Shown here in pieces: positions 8,140 through 16,946 of a stretch of DNA of 62,334 nucleotides; position 1 is the stretch's first letter, and the number at the start of each line of letters is the position of its first letter. The stretch spans positions 1-62,334 of the forward strand of contig CAIRGO010000164.1 of assembly GCA_903878115.1 (NCBI GenBank), given 5' to 3'. Under the pieces are notes generated by a model. That model saw nothing but the letters and a program-made list of their open reading frames with translations, did not search any database and had not been told where the DNA came from. A program made the position numbers and the translations under genes. This stretch comes from Akkermansiaceae bacterium. Lineage in GTDB: Bacteria; Verrucomicrobiota; Verrucomicrobiia; Verrucomicrobiales; Akkermansiaceae.

Positions 8140-9267
8140 TCACAGATCATCGTCGTCGATTTGGCCGAGGGCGGAGGATTTTTGATATTCGGTGACGCGG
8201 CCTTCGAAGAAGTTTTGCTCTTTCTTGATGTCCATCATTTCGGCGAGCCATGGGAATGGATTGGAAACACTTTCGTTGAGCGGTGCGAGACCACACGAGA
8301 TCAGACGACGGTCGGCGATGTAGTCGATGTATTCTTCAAAGTCGCTGGAGTTCAATCCGATCGATGCGACGGGCAGGCAGTCGCGGATGAATTTTTTCTC
8401 GAGACGAATGCCCTCGGACATTGTCGCGCGCAGATCTTCGCGGAACTCCTCCGTCCAGATGTCGGGATTTTCATCGACGAGATCCATCAGTAGATTGCGG
8501 AAGACTTCGATGTGGTTCGATTCATCGCGCAGTGTGTAGCGGAACATTTGACCGATGCCAGGAAATTTGTTTTGGCGATAGAGGCTGAGGATCATGCCGA
8601 ACAAGCCGTAGAATTGCGTGCCTTCCATGACTTGGCCAAAGAGGAAAATGTTCTTCGCGAGCGACTGTTTGTTTTCCGTTTTCGTGAGGTCGATATCGCG
8701 ACGCATGGCGCGGCTGTTAGACACGACAAAATGATTTTTCTCCGTGATCGTCGGGATGTCTTCGAACATCGCTTCGCACTCGTGTGGATTGAGACCAAGC
8801 GAGGAAATCATATAGACGAGCGAATCCGCGTGGATGTTTTCTTCGTGCGCATGACGACCGAGCACCAACTTCAGTTCCGGAGCAGTCACCACTTCGCGGA
8901 CGACATGCAAGACGTTATCACCGACGATGCCTTCCGCAGCGGAGAAGTAACCGATGCCCATCTTGATGATCCAGCGCTCGACATCAGAAATTTCATTCGA
9001 GCGCCATTGCTCGACGTCTTTTTGCATCGGGATGTCCTCCGGCTCCCAATGGTTGTTTTTCATCGTCTTATACAAATCGTAGGCCCAGGTGTATTTCAGC
9101 GGCAGGATGTTAAAGAACATCGTGTCTTTGCCGTTGATGACGCGTTTGGCGTTAAAGGCGGCTTCGGCTTTTTCTTTATCGAGGGTGAAAGTGCGTGTGC
9201 CTAAGGTGACGGTGGTGGTATTAGCAGAAACAATATTTGTGGTTGGTATAGTGGTAGTAGCAGACAT
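8140..9267 (-). CDS. nrdB: Ribonucleotide reductase small subunit, class Ic-like
   Basis: A 375-residue R2 subunit when started at the ATG at 9267; the frame stays open to 9381, but that extension overlaps the NrdR-box region and looks untranslated. Metal ligands align as E112, E143, H146, E215, E249 and H252, with the same 31 and 34 spacings as Chlamydia R2 (E89/E120 and E193/E227). The first ligand is Glu rather than the usual Asp. The radical-tyrosine position, four residues after the first His, is L150 (ENIHADSL) instead of Tyr. Both traits are hallmarks of class Ic enzymes that use a Mn/Fe centre instead of a tyrosyl radical. The C-terminal tail with a Tyr and acidic end fits R1 docking. 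First gene of the operon. Confidence 0.95.
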   Translation of the reverse strand: MSATTTIPTTNIVSANTTTVTLGTRTFTLDKEKAEAAFNAKRVINGKDTMFFNILPLKYTWAYDLYKTMKNNHWEPEDIPMQKDVEQWRSNEISDVERWIIKMGIGYFSAAEGIVGDNVLHVVREVVTAPELKLVLGRHAHEENIHADSLVYMISSLGLNPHECEAMFEDIPTITEKNHFVVSNSRAMRRDIDLTKTENKQSLAKNIFLFGQVMEGTQFYGLFGMILSLYRQNKFPGIGQMFRYTLRDESNHIEVFRNLLMDLVDENPDIWTEEFREDLRATMSEGIRLEKKFIRDCLPVASIGLNSSDFEEYIDYIADRRLISCGLAPLNESVSNPFPWLAEMMDIKKEQNFFEGRVTEYQKSSALGQIDDDDL

Positions 9268-9372
9268 AAATAGAAGAATGATATGGTGAAAAAGCGCTGA
9301 TCGTAGATAAAATGCCATCATGCGCGCAGCGAGGCGAAGATTAGGGAAAAATACTTCGGACGTCAAAGGAAT

Positions 9373-9420
9373 TTTGCTCATATAGTATGCACAAATTATT
9401 CACAATACCATATGTAGTAT
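9373..9420 (-). promoter_or_regulatory. Pair of candidate NrdR boxes upstream of nrdB
   Basis: The 16-bp windows 9373-9388 and 9405-9420 share ATATrTAGTAT-type right halves (CATATAGTAT and CATATGTAGTAT) exactly 32 bp apart. That is about three helical turns, the usual NrdR box spacing. The second window matches the NrdR consensus acaCwAtATaTwGtgt at 12 of 16 positions; the first matches only in its right half. They lie just downstream of a predicted promoter and about 105 nt before the nrdB start. Repression by NrdR-ATP/dATP would fit, although nrdR itself is not in the window. Confidence 0.55.
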
Positions 9421-9432
9421 GTTTGGCGATGT

Positions 9433-9461
9433 ATATTATATGTAAATTGCTTAAAGATCAA
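9433..9461 (-). promoter_or_regulatory. Predicted nrd operon promoter
   Basis: On the minus strand TTGATC (9461-9456) and TAATAT (9438-9433) are 17 bp apart; an overlapping TATAAT (9440-9435) has a 15-bp spacer. The start site would be near 9427, so the NrdR-like boxes overlap or directly follow it, a suitable position for repression. Confidence 0.45.
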
Positions 9462-9637
9462 TACTTAAATCGCTTCGCTTTGCACCGTCTTGGTGCTAAA
9501 AAAAAATTTACTTGTTAGAGATAAATAGCAGCTTAAGGAATATTCTAAAAAATATATGCCCAAATCGTAAAAAAGAGCTGCTTTATCCAAAATGACGCCA
9601 TGGAACACTGAATTTATATGGAATAAAAATTTTATGC
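9462..9637. other. AT-rich intergenic stretch, no gene seen
   Basis: Between the nrd promoter and the peptidase terminator. A 66-codon open frame on the minus strand (9465-9665) is Phe/Tyr/Ser-rich, runs through the terminator hairpin and has no recognisable features, so I do not call it. No tRNA or other RNA gene was seen. Confidence 0.5.
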
Positions 9638-9673
9638 AAAAAGGTCGTGAGGCAAAATTCCCCACGACCTTTT
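9638..9673 (-). terminator. Intrinsic terminator of the M42 peptidase gene
   Basis: GGTCGTG (9643-9649) pairs with CACGACC (9663-9669), flanked by A-run and T-run. On the minus-strand transcript the stem is followed by UUUUU. It lies about 30 nt after the peptidase stop at 9702. The A/T flanks are symmetric, so it may work in both directions. Confidence 0.8.
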
Positions 9674-9701
9674 ACTGGTCAAAAATTGCATATTAAGGCA
9701 T

Positions 9702-10760
9702 TTAATACCCCCAATCGTAAGCATCAATCTCGCATACGCAAGCGGCTAAAAGGTCGATAGCTCCTTGGATATCGCCCTTATCTGAGGTCTCAATTGTTTG
9801 ATGAATGTGACGGGTAGGAATCGACACCGCACCAGCGATGGAACCACCGGCTACCATGCGCTGTAAATTTGCCGTATCGGTGCCTCCTGCGGCGAGAATT
9901 TCTGGTTGCCAATTGATCTTATGTTTTTTCGCGGTGCTTTTCATGAAAGCAATCATGCGATAGTCACAAATGACTGATGAATCCATGAGTTTAATAGCCA
10001 CGCCCTTGCCAAGCGCAGTGCACTGTTCCTGCGGCGTAGATCCTGGGACATCGTAGGCAATCGTGGTATCTAGACCAAAGCTAAAATCCGGCTGCACTAA
10101 CAATGCTGAGGCGATCGCGCCGCGCAATCCAACTTCCTCTTGCACCGAGAAAACAGCATAGAAATCATAGGCTGGTTTGCGCTTGGATTTTTTCAATTCA
10201 CGCAATGTTTCAATCAACATAAAAACGCATACTCGGTTATCTAACGATTTTACATTCACGCAGTTACCAAGCTCCACGAGTGGGCTGTAACGCGTAACCG
10301 AATCACCAACGCTGATGTGCTTCTCTAACTCTTTTTTTGTTAGACAAGTATCGATGAAATAGTCCTTCATTTGTGCGGCTTTCGTGCGCTCTTCCGGTTG
10401 CATGATGTGGGTTGGTTTGCTGCCCATCACACCCATGATGTCTTTTTTTCCATGAATGATGACACGTTGAGACGTAAGTGTTTTTGGATCAAATCCACCG
10501 AGCGGATTAAAGCGAACAAAGCCGCGATCATCAATGTGTGTGACGATGAAACCAATCTCATCCATGTGCGCAGCGGCCATGGTTTTTTTAGCGGAAGATT
10601 TTCCTTTTTTCAAGGCAATGACATTGCCCATGTTGTCCACCTTGATCTCATCGGCGAGACCTTTGATTTCCTCTAACACAAGTTTTCTGATTTCTTTTTC
10701 AAATCCCGGAGCACCAGGAGCTTCGCAAACGCGAGACAACAAGTTTGTATTGATTGACAT
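9702..10760 (-). CDS. M42 family metallopeptidase (aminopeptidase/endoglucanase-like)
   Basis: A 352-residue co-catalytic metallo-aminopeptidase of the M42 family (FrvX/YsdC/glutamyl aminopeptidase type). Visible are the first metal ligand and partner H65-x-D67 (AAAHMDEIG), bridging Asp in SLDNRV, catalytic Glu pair in SVQEEVGLRG, later Asp in GLDTTIAYD, and the final His in RHIHQTIE. Length is normal for the family. It probably trims peptides in the cytoplasm, as there is no signal peptide. It is divergent from the DUF2851 gene and ends in a clear intrinsic terminator. A second, more distant M42 protein is encoded at 27071-28330. Confidence 0.92.
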   Translation of the reverse strand: MSINTNLLSRVCEAPGAPGFEKEIRKLVLEEIKGLADEIKVDNMGNVIALKKGKSSAKKTMAAAHMDEIGFIVTHIDDRGFVRFNPLGGFDPKTLTSQRVIIHGKKDIMGVMGSKPTHIMQPEERTKAAQMKDYFIDTCLTKKELEKHISVGDSVTRYSPLVELGNCVNVKSLDNRVCVFMLIETLRELKKSKRKPAYDFYAVFSVQEEVGLRGAIASALLVQPDFSFGLDTTIAYDVPGSTPQEQCTALGKGVAIKLMDSSVICDYRMIAFMKSTAKKHKINWQPEILAAGGTDTANLQRMVAGGSIAGAVSIPTRHIHQTIETSDKGDIQGAIDLLAACVCEIDAYDWGY

Positions 10761-10803
10761 GGCTGAGAATAAAATAAAATCTCACACCCTATCAAGGCGA
10801 GAA

Positions 10804-10832
10804 TTGACAATAAATCCCCAATCGTAAATGAT
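10804..10832 (+). promoter_or_regulatory. Possible promoter for the DUF2851-dprA unit
   Basis: TTGACA (10804-10809) is followed after 17 bp by AATGAT (10827-10832). The start would fall at or next to the ATG at 10838, making the mRNA leaderless or nearly so. The -10 match is poor, and the region also has to serve the divergent peptidase gene. Confidence 0.25.
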
Positions 10833-10837
10833 GCTGA

Positions 10838-12211
10838 ATGCGCTACTCCCAACTCATTGATGATGTCTGGAACACAACGCTGATGGTAAGCGACGGCGTA
10901 GTGCCAGAGATGCCTGCAGAGCTAGAATTGCAAGCCATCTGGTATGCGGGCGGCTTTGGCAGAGACTTTACAACGACTGAGGGAAAAGTTGTGCGCGTCG
11001 TGCAGTTCGGTGAATGGAATCGTGGGGCAGGTCCTGATTTCCAGCACGTTGCCGTTGAGATTGATGGCGAACATTTTCATGGCTCGTTAGAGTTAGATCC
11101 TTATGCTGCTGACTGGGAAAATCATCAACACGCTACGAATCCAAATTATCGAAATGTGATCCTGCATGTGAGCTTTCGCAAAGAAAGCGGCGAGCATTTT
11201 ATCCGCAACGATGAACATCGCATGATTCCGCAAGTGGTGATCGATGAGCATGCATTGAGCACCGCCCTCAATCATCCACGTCGAGAAGGTGCCATAGCGC
11301 AGCCAGGACGCTGTGTGGCGCCGTTGCGAGCCATGACGGCACTGGATATCGAATCTCTGCTTGAAGAGGCCTGCCGCCACCGTGCAGCGCTGAAAGTCAA
11401 ACGCTTCAGTAGCACCGCTGAAGTGCACGGACGCGATGCCGCGCTGTTTCAAGCCGTAGCGCAAACCCTTGGCTATCGGGGCAATTCCTTACCGATGCAA
11501 TTGTTAGCACAACGCGCGTCATTGAAAAGCCTTCGAGAAATTCCCGATGCGATCGAAGCGGCCCTATTCGGCACGGCAGGGTTTTTATCGCCTGACATGC
11601 ATGAAAAAGCAGAGGGCGCCACTCGCGACTATCTCAGCGATCTATGGACTGATTGGTGGAAGCACCGCTCAGGATTTGAATCGACACGCGCCATCCCATG
11701 GAAAATGCATGGGCAACGTCCGGCGAATCACCCGCATCGTCGCGTGGCCACTTTATCGATCTTAGCACAGCACTGGAGCGGTTTTCGGAAAGTCGCTCTA
11801 GCGCGGCCATTTTCTGCAAAAAAAATCGTCGATTTTCTCGCCGCGCTGACTCATCCATTTTGGAATTTCCATCATACTCTTGGGTCAAAGCCAACGCCCA
11901 AAGCGATTGCTCTGTTTGGAAAAACGCAAGCACTAGAACTCATCGCCAATCATCTGGCGCCAATAGCGTTGCAAGAAGACGCACTTTTTTCTTATGAAAA
12001 ATTTGCCAAACTACGCAGTTCCACACGCAATGAAAAACTGCGTCGTGTGGCGATCCGCCTTTTCGGTAGCGAGCTTCTCGCAGAACCATGGCTTGGCAGC
12101 CTTGTCCATCAACAAGCGCTGTTGCAAATCTATCATGATTTTTGCTTGGAAGATGTGAGCGATTGCGCACAATGTCCTTTTCCTGAACAACTTGCTCAAT
12201 GGCACTCATGA
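10838..12211 (+). CDS. DUF2851 family protein
   Basis: A 457-residue protein of the DUF2851 family, known mainly from Bacteroidetes and PVC bacteria. The N-terminal signature is visible at about 45-110: GEWNRGAGPDFQHV, HGSLELDPYAADWENHQHA, YRNVILHVSF. A C-terminal C-x2-C (DCAQCPF) follows EDVSD, with a further Cys just before, and could bind a metal. The HxxH-like and Asp-rich N-terminal region hints at a nuclease-like or metal-binding fold, but the biochemical role is not known. Its stop overlaps the next start (ATGA at 12208-12211), so it is translationally coupled to dprA. The linkage suggests a DNA-related role. Confidence 0.88.
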   Translation: MRYSQLIDDVWNTTLMVSDGVVPEMPAELELQAIWYAGGFGRDFTTTEGKVVRVVQFGEWNRGAGPDFQHVAVEIDGEHFHGSLELDPYAADWENHQHATNPNYRNVILHVSFRKESGEHFIRNDEHRMIPQVVIDEHALSTALNHPRREGAIAQPGRCVAPLRAMTALDIESLLEEACRHRAALKVKRFSSTAEVHGRDAALFQAVAQTLGYRGNSLPMQLLAQRASLKSLREIPDAIEAALFGTAGFLSPDMHEKAEGATRDYLSDLWTDWWKHRSGFESTRAIPWKMHGQRPANHPHRRVATLSILAQHWSGFRKVALARPFSAKKIVDFLAALTHPFWNFHHTLGSKPTPKAIALFGKTQALELIANHLAPIALQEDALFSYEKFAKLRSSTRNEKLRRVAIRLFGSELLAEPWLGSLVHQQALLQIYHDFCLEDVSDCAQCPFPEQLAQWHS

Positions 12212-13308
12212 CTGATACCGAAGCACTCGTAGCACTCAATTTATTACCACGCATCGGACCGGTGCGAGTGCGTAAATTGTTAGATCGTTTTGATTCTCCT
12301 GCTGCCGTTCTTGGTGCTCCGTTGGACCGACTGCGCAGCGTGGATCAAATCGGTGAGGAAACAGCCACCATCATTCATCGCTGGCAAGATCACTGCGATG
12401 TCACCAAAGAACTCAACGACGTAAAAGCGCGTGGGTTAACCTTGCTATCAAAATTCGATGAAGGTTACCCCGCTCCCTTGCGCGATGCCTATGACGGCCC
12501 GAATGTGCTCTATGTGTGGGGAAAGCTTGAAGAACGTGATCGTCACTCGATCGCAGTTGTTGGCTCACGACGCAGCACCAACTATGGCAATACTGCGACG
12601 AAGAAATTCTCATTTCAACTTGCCAATGCGGGATACACGATTATTTCCGGATTAGCACGCGGCATTGATACCATCGCCCACGAGTCTGCCATCGCAGCTC
12701 AAGGGCGCACCATTGCGATCATCGGTTCCGGTCTTGCGAAAATTTACCCACCAGAAAACATGGCTCTTGCTGAAAAAATTGCCAATGGTCATGGTGCCAT
12801 CGTTTCTGAATTTCCGCTCAACACCGAGCCTGACAAACAAACATTTCCTCAGCGCAATCGCATCGTCGCCGCGTGGTGTAAAGCTTTACTGGTTACCGAA
12901 TGCCCCGCTTGGTCAGGCGCGATGATCACCGCTAATTTGGCCAGCGAGTATGGCAAACAAGTCTATGCCGTGCCCGGACCGATTGATAAACCCACCTCCA
13001 CAGGATGCCATCAACTCATCCGTGATGGTGCTACTTTGGTGTTTGATGCCTCACAAATCATGGATGATTTCGGCTCACTGGCATTTGCCAATACGAATAA
13101 AATCATCGAAGAAAAATCGAACGAGCTACCCTTGCTAGAAGGCGATGAAGCGAGGATCTACGATGTTCTTAGTAGTGACGAAATGAGCGTGGATCGCATC
13201 ATTTCCCAGAGTGGACTGCCGGCTTCGACCGTAACCGCCACTTTACTCAAATTAGAAATGAAACGCATGGTAAAGGCATTGCCAGGGTTCCGTTTTGCGC
13301 GACGTTGA
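12208..13308 (+). CDS. dprA: DNA-processing protein DprA
   Basis: A 366-residue DprA/Smf protein, which loads RecA on incoming single-stranded DNA during natural transformation. A helix-hairpin-helix-like N-terminus (residues 1-60) precedes the Rossmann core with VVGSRRSTNYG, SGLARGIDTIAHESA, IGSGLAKIYPPEN, FPQRNRIVAA and SGAMITANLASEYGKQVYAVPG. A winged-helix C-terminal domain follows (about 310-366). The frame is also open from an ATG at 12199, but the ATG at 12208 overlaps the upstream stop and gives a standard N-terminus. It is convergent with the next gene, with a single base between stops and no visible terminator. Confidence 0.96.
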   Translation: MTDTEALVALNLLPRIGPVRVRKLLDRFDSPAAVLGAPLDRLRSVDQIGEETATIIHRWQDHCDVTKELNDVKARGLTLLSKFDEGYPAPLRDAYDGPNVLYVWGKLEERDRHSIAVVGSRRSTNYGNTATKKFSFQLANAGYTIISGLARGIDTIAHESAIAAQGRTIAIIGSGLAKIYPPENMALAEKIANGHGAIVSEFPLNTEPDKQTFPQRNRIVAAWCKALLVTECPAWSGAMITANLASEYGKQVYAVPGPIDKPTSTGCHQLIRDGATLVFDASQIMDDFGSLAFANTNKIIEEKSNELPLLEGDEARIYDVLSSDEMSVDRIISQSGLPASTVTATLLKLEMKRMVKALPGFRFARR

Positions 13309-13309
13309 G

Positions 13310-14260
13310 TTAACCGGCGTGCCACTGCTCGCCGATCGCACCAACGACGAATGAATCTAACGGAATATTTCTTTCCTGCAATGCTCGCGCAAGTCTCAGC
13401 GGTGGCTCGCCAAGCGGTTCATCAGTTAACGCAAAAGTCCCCCAATGCATGCCCACCGCGCGGCGGCATTTGGCATCAATAAATGCCTGCACGGCTTCCT
13501 CTGGATTCATGTGCATGGATTTCATAAACCAACGAGGTTCATACGCGCCAATGGGAATCATGCCAAAGTCGATCGGGCCTAAACGTTCGCCGATTTCAAC
13601 AAATCCTGGACAGTAGCCGCTATCGCCCGCATGCCATAAACGCTGCCCGCCACCATCGATTGCCCAACCGCACCAGTGACCACGATTGCGATCCCACAAA
13701 GTGCGAGCCGTAAAATGCTGCGCCGGCGTCGCGGTGATCCACACATTTTTTGCCACTTGTGCTTTTTCCCACCAAGCGATCTCGCAAACTTGAGTAAATC
13801 CTTTTTTCTCTAACCATTTTTGATGTCCCTCGGAAATATAGATCGCCACATCATAGCCGATGTATCGTAATGCAGTTAGATCGCAGTGATCGTAATGTGA
13901 GTGAGTCAACAGCACCGCATCAATTTCTGGCAAATCTGCCAAATTAAATGGTAATGGGTACAGTCGCTTCAATCCAGGCATGGGAAATGGTCCACAGTGC
14001 TTGGCAAAAATCGGATCGATCAACAAGCGCACTCCATGACCAACGCAAAGAAACGACGCATGACCGAGCCATGTCACCTGCCAGCCCATTGTCGATAATC
14101 CACGCTTTATCTGCTCGACTGCTAATAGTCGCCACTCGGGACCATTCATCGCGCTTGGATCACTCGCCACATAGGCAGGCCCAAGTCCCATTTTCCAACG
14201 CAGCACATCCCTAAATCCATGCCGCTCGTGAGGCCAAGGATTTTCAAAACGTTTGCTCAT
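13310..14260 (-). CDS. MBL-fold metallo-hydrolase (NAPE-PLD/UlaG-like)
   Basis: A 316-residue metallo-beta-lactamase-fold hydrolase. The metal-binding motif THSHYDHCD is clear (HxHxDH); WLGHASF and a later WHAGDSGY and GMHWGTFAL supply further conserved residues. The RFENPWPHERHGFRDVLRWK start and overall order fit the N-acyl-phosphatidylethanolamine phospholipase D-like branch. The substrate in bacteria is unknown. It is the last gene after nusA-infB-rbfA, 21 nt from rbfA, so probably co-transcribed. No signal peptide. Confidence 0.88.
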   Translation of the reverse strand: MSKRFENPWPHERHGFRDVLRWKMGLGPAYVASDPSAMNGPEWRLLAVEQIKRGLSTMGWQVTWLGHASFLCVGHGVRLLIDPIFAKHCGPFPMPGLKRLYPLPFNLADLPEIDAVLLTHSHYDHCDLTALRYIGYDVAIYISEGHQKWLEKKGFTQVCEIAWWEKAQVAKNVWITATPAQHFTARTLWDRNRGHWCGWAIDGGGQRLWHAGDSGYCPGFVEIGERLGPIDFGMIPIGAYEPRWFMKSMHMNPEEAVQAFIDAKCRRAVGMHWGTFALTDEPLGEPPLRLARALQERNIPLDSFVVGAIGEQWHAG

Positions 14261-14281
14261 GACGAAAGTGGCTAGCCGCTA

Positions 14282-14656
14282 TTACACTTCTGGCCCGCCT
14301 TCTTCTGGTAACTCGGGTGCTTTGGGCAATTTATCGACTTCCTCTAACAAATTCACCATGCTCACGCCTCGTTCAGCTGAAGTGTCTTGGCGGAACTGTA
14401 AAATGGGTGTCATTTTAAGAACCACGCGCTTCATTACTTTGCTTTGAATGCGTCCGTGATCACGATTCAGTTTATCGAGCACATTTTGCGAGTGACCGCC
14501 GAGAATACTCATCCAGACGCGGGCTTCTTTGAAATCTTGCGTGATATCGACTTCGTTGACCGTGACTAGCATGCCCGGCCATTCATAATCTTTGCCGATG
14601 ACCGTGCTGATTTCACGGCGAAGCAATTCGTTGACTCGGTCTTGTCGTTGGGACAT
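14282..14656 (-). CDS. rbfA: Ribosome-binding factor A
   Basis: A 124-residue KH-like protein that assists 30S maturation (16S rRNA 5' end). The family start SQRQDRVNELLRREISTVI, the central VTVNEVDITQDFKEARVWMS and RVVLKMTPILQFRQDTSAERG are typical. The C-terminus has a short acidic proline-rich tail. It follows infB by 54 nt in the same direction, the usual nusA-infB-rbfA order. TruB, often next, is absent here. Confidence 0.95.
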   Translation of the reverse strand: MSQRQDRVNELLRREISTVIGKDYEWPGMLVTVNEVDITQDFKEARVWMSILGGHSQNVLDKLNRDHGRIQSKVMKRVVLKMTPILQFRQDTSAERGVSMVNLLEEVDKLPKAPELPEEGGPEV

Positions 14657-14710
14657 AGCAATAAATAATTAGGGATGAAAAGTAGCGGCACTGAGTCACC
14701 GCTACTATGT

Positions 14711-16894
14711 TTATAGTTCTTGAGCCACTTTTTCGAGAGTGTAGCACTCAATAAGGTCGCCCTCTTGGTATTCATCGAAATCACCGAGGCGAATGCCGCA
14801 TTCGGAACCGACCTTGACCTCGTCCACTTCGTTTTGGTAGTGGCGGAGGGTGGACATTTTGCCATCGAAAATAGGCACCCCACCGCGGACCACACGAGCG
14901 TGGGCTTTGCGGAGGATTTTCCCTTGCTTGACGTAGCTGCCGGCGGCGACTCCTTTGGTGAGTTTGAAAACTTTTTTCACGTCCGCCAAGCCAACCATGC
15001 TCTCGCGGTTGAGCGGCTCTAGCAATCCTTTCATGGCATCGCGCACTTGATCGATCAATTCATAAACAACCGAGAACAATTTGACTTGCACCTCTTCATT
15101 TTTGATCGATTTGACCGCTTTGCTTTCTACTTTAACATTGAAACCGATCACGATCGCATTTGCGGAACTGGCCATCAAAATATCCGATTCGGTGATAGGG
15201 CCAACTGCAGCGACAAGGATTTGCGCTTCGACTTTTTTGGACTCAACTGCTTCTAACGCATTTTTGATCGCTTCCACAGAGCCTTGCACATCGCACTTCA
15301 ATACGATCTTCAATTTTTGCATCGAGGCATCATCATTGACCATCGAGAAAATATCTTCCATGCGCATCTTCATGGGATTGGTAAGGCGCGTAGCACGGCG
15401 CTCGGCCTGGCGTTCTTCTGCGAGTTTTTTCGCAGCGCGTTCGCTATCCATTTCCACCAATTCATCGCCAACGTGCGGCATGTCTTCAAAGCCAACAATT
15501 TCTACTGGCGTTCCTGGACCTGCTGACTTGAGCGGCTTGCCCATATCGTCCATCAAAGCACGCACTTTGCCGGCATAAGGCCCGCAGATAAAAGGAGTGC
15601 CCATTTTCAGAGTGCCCGTCTCAACGATGGCAGTAGCGGTGGCGCCACGACCCGCAACAATACGAGCCTCGATAATGTTTGCACGGGCAGTGCCTTTCGG
15701 ATTTGCCTTGAGTTCCATTACCTCTGCTTGCAAGAGTAGTAGTTCTAACAAATGATCCATGCCTTCGCCTGTGACAGCGGATACTTCTGCAAATTCTGTG
15801 TCGCCACCAAAGTCGGTCGTTTGCAAACCTAACTCCGCACACTGTGACTTAGCGCGCATGATGTTCGAAGCAGGTAAATCGCATTTGGTAAAGGCGATCA
15901 CGATTGTGCGACCCGCTTTTTTCGCGTGTTGGATTGCCTCTTTGGTTTGTGGCATCACCCCGTCATTAGCGGCGATCACGATGATCACGATATCGGTCAC
16001 ATCAGCGCCACGGGCACGCATGTTAGAGAAAATGGCGTGACCTGGAGTATCGAGGAAAGTGATCGGCTGATTGTTGTGCATCACTTGATAAGCGCCGATG
16101 TGCTGAGTGATACCGCCAGCTTCCGATTTGGCAACTTTCGCTTTACGAATCGCATCAAGCAAGGTCGTTTTTCCGTGATCCACGTGACCCATGATCGCAA
16201 TGACAGGTGCGCGTGTGACAAGTAATTCCTCAGGCTCCTCAACGGGAGCTTCTGGCACCACGGCAACTTCTTCCGCTTTGTGAACACCGCCGCCTTTTTC
16301 ACGCTTCTCGCGCTCGAAAATAAAGCCATGAATTTCGCAAACTTTCGCCGCAATATCTGGTTCGATGGCTTGAGTCGGTGCGACGAAAACTTTCAGCTTG
16401 ATCAAATCTGCCATCAACTGGAAGGACTTGAGCTTCATGCGCGCAGCTAAGTCAGCAACAATGATTGGTGGCTTAATGCTAATGATTTTATCGTTGTCGC
16501 CAGAGGGTGCGGAAGCCACTTCAGAAGCAGGAGGCTCTGGTGGAGCGGGAGGAACGACAGTAGGTAAAATGGCTGCAATCGCAGGAATGGCGGGCAGTGG
16601 CGGGAAGGCCATGTCGGCATCCTCTTTATCGCGCACTTTGGAAATCGTAGGGACTACGGCTTTTCCAGAATTCACCGTTTTACGTATTCCCGTGGATTTT
16701 TTCTTTTTTCCAGTTTCCTCAAAAATATCCAATGCCGCCTTTTTAGCAGGCGCTGGTGGTGCTACTTTTGGCGCAGGTGCATCTTTCGCCGCAGCCGTCT
16801 CACGCTGTCTTTCACGGCGTGATGGTTTTGCTGGAGTCTCGAGAAGGTCCAGAACTTTTTTCTTCGGTGGCTTGCTTTCGCTATTGGATGGCAT
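14711..16894 (-). CDS. infB: Translation initiation factor IF-2
   Basis: A 727-residue GTPase that places initiator tRNA on the 30S subunit. Residues 1-150 are a disordered Lys/Ala/Pro-rich region, followed by the IF2N-type helical segment (VADLAARMKLKSFQLMADL). The G domain shows GHVDHGKTTLL (G1), GGITQHIGAY (G2), DTPGHAIF (G3) and TKCDLP (G4). Domains II, III and C-terminal IV with the IF2-C fold follow. Length is within the normal bacterial range. It lies between nusA and rbfA; no Shine-Dalgarno precedes the ATG. Confidence 0.98.
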   Translation of the reverse strand: MPSNSESKPPKKKVLDLLETPAKPSRRERQRETAAAKDAPAPKVAPPAPAKKAALDIFEETGKKKKSTGIRKTVNSGKAVVPTISKVRDKEDADMAFPPLPAIPAIAAILPTVVPPAPPEPPASEVASAPSGDNDKIISIKPPIIVADLAARMKLKSFQLMADLIKLKVFVAPTQAIEPDIAAKVCEIHGFIFEREKREKGGGVHKAEEVAVVPEAPVEEPEELLVTRAPVIAIMGHVDHGKTTLLDAIRKAKVAKSEAGGITQHIGAYQVMHNNQPITFLDTPGHAIFSNMRARGADVTDIVIIVIAANDGVMPQTKEAIQHAKKAGRTIVIAFTKCDLPASNIMRAKSQCAELGLQTTDFGGDTEFAEVSAVTGEGMDHLLELLLLQAEVMELKANPKGTARANIIEARIVAGRGATATAIVETGTLKMGTPFICGPYAGKVRALMDDMGKPLKSAGPGTPVEIVGFEDMPHVGDELVEMDSERAAKKLAEERQAERRATRLTNPMKMRMEDIFSMVNDDASMQKLKIVLKCDVQGSVEAIKNALEAVESKKVEAQILVAAVGPITESDILMASSANAIVIGFNVKVESKAVKSIKNEEVQVKLFSVVYELIDQVRDAMKGLLEPLNRESMVGLADVKKVFKLTKGVAAGSYVKQGKILRKAHARVVRGGVPIFDGKMSTLRHYQNEVDEVKVGSECGIRLGDFDEYQEGDLIECYTLEKVAQEL

Positions 16895-16946
16895 CAGTTA
16901 GTATTACGCTGTTTCAGAGGGAAAATTTTGAGTGTTTTTTGAAAAA

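Noticed and set aside
9465-9665. 66-codon frame between nrdB and the M42 gene
   Set aside because: AT-rich, crosses the terminator hairpin, and has no recognisable domain.
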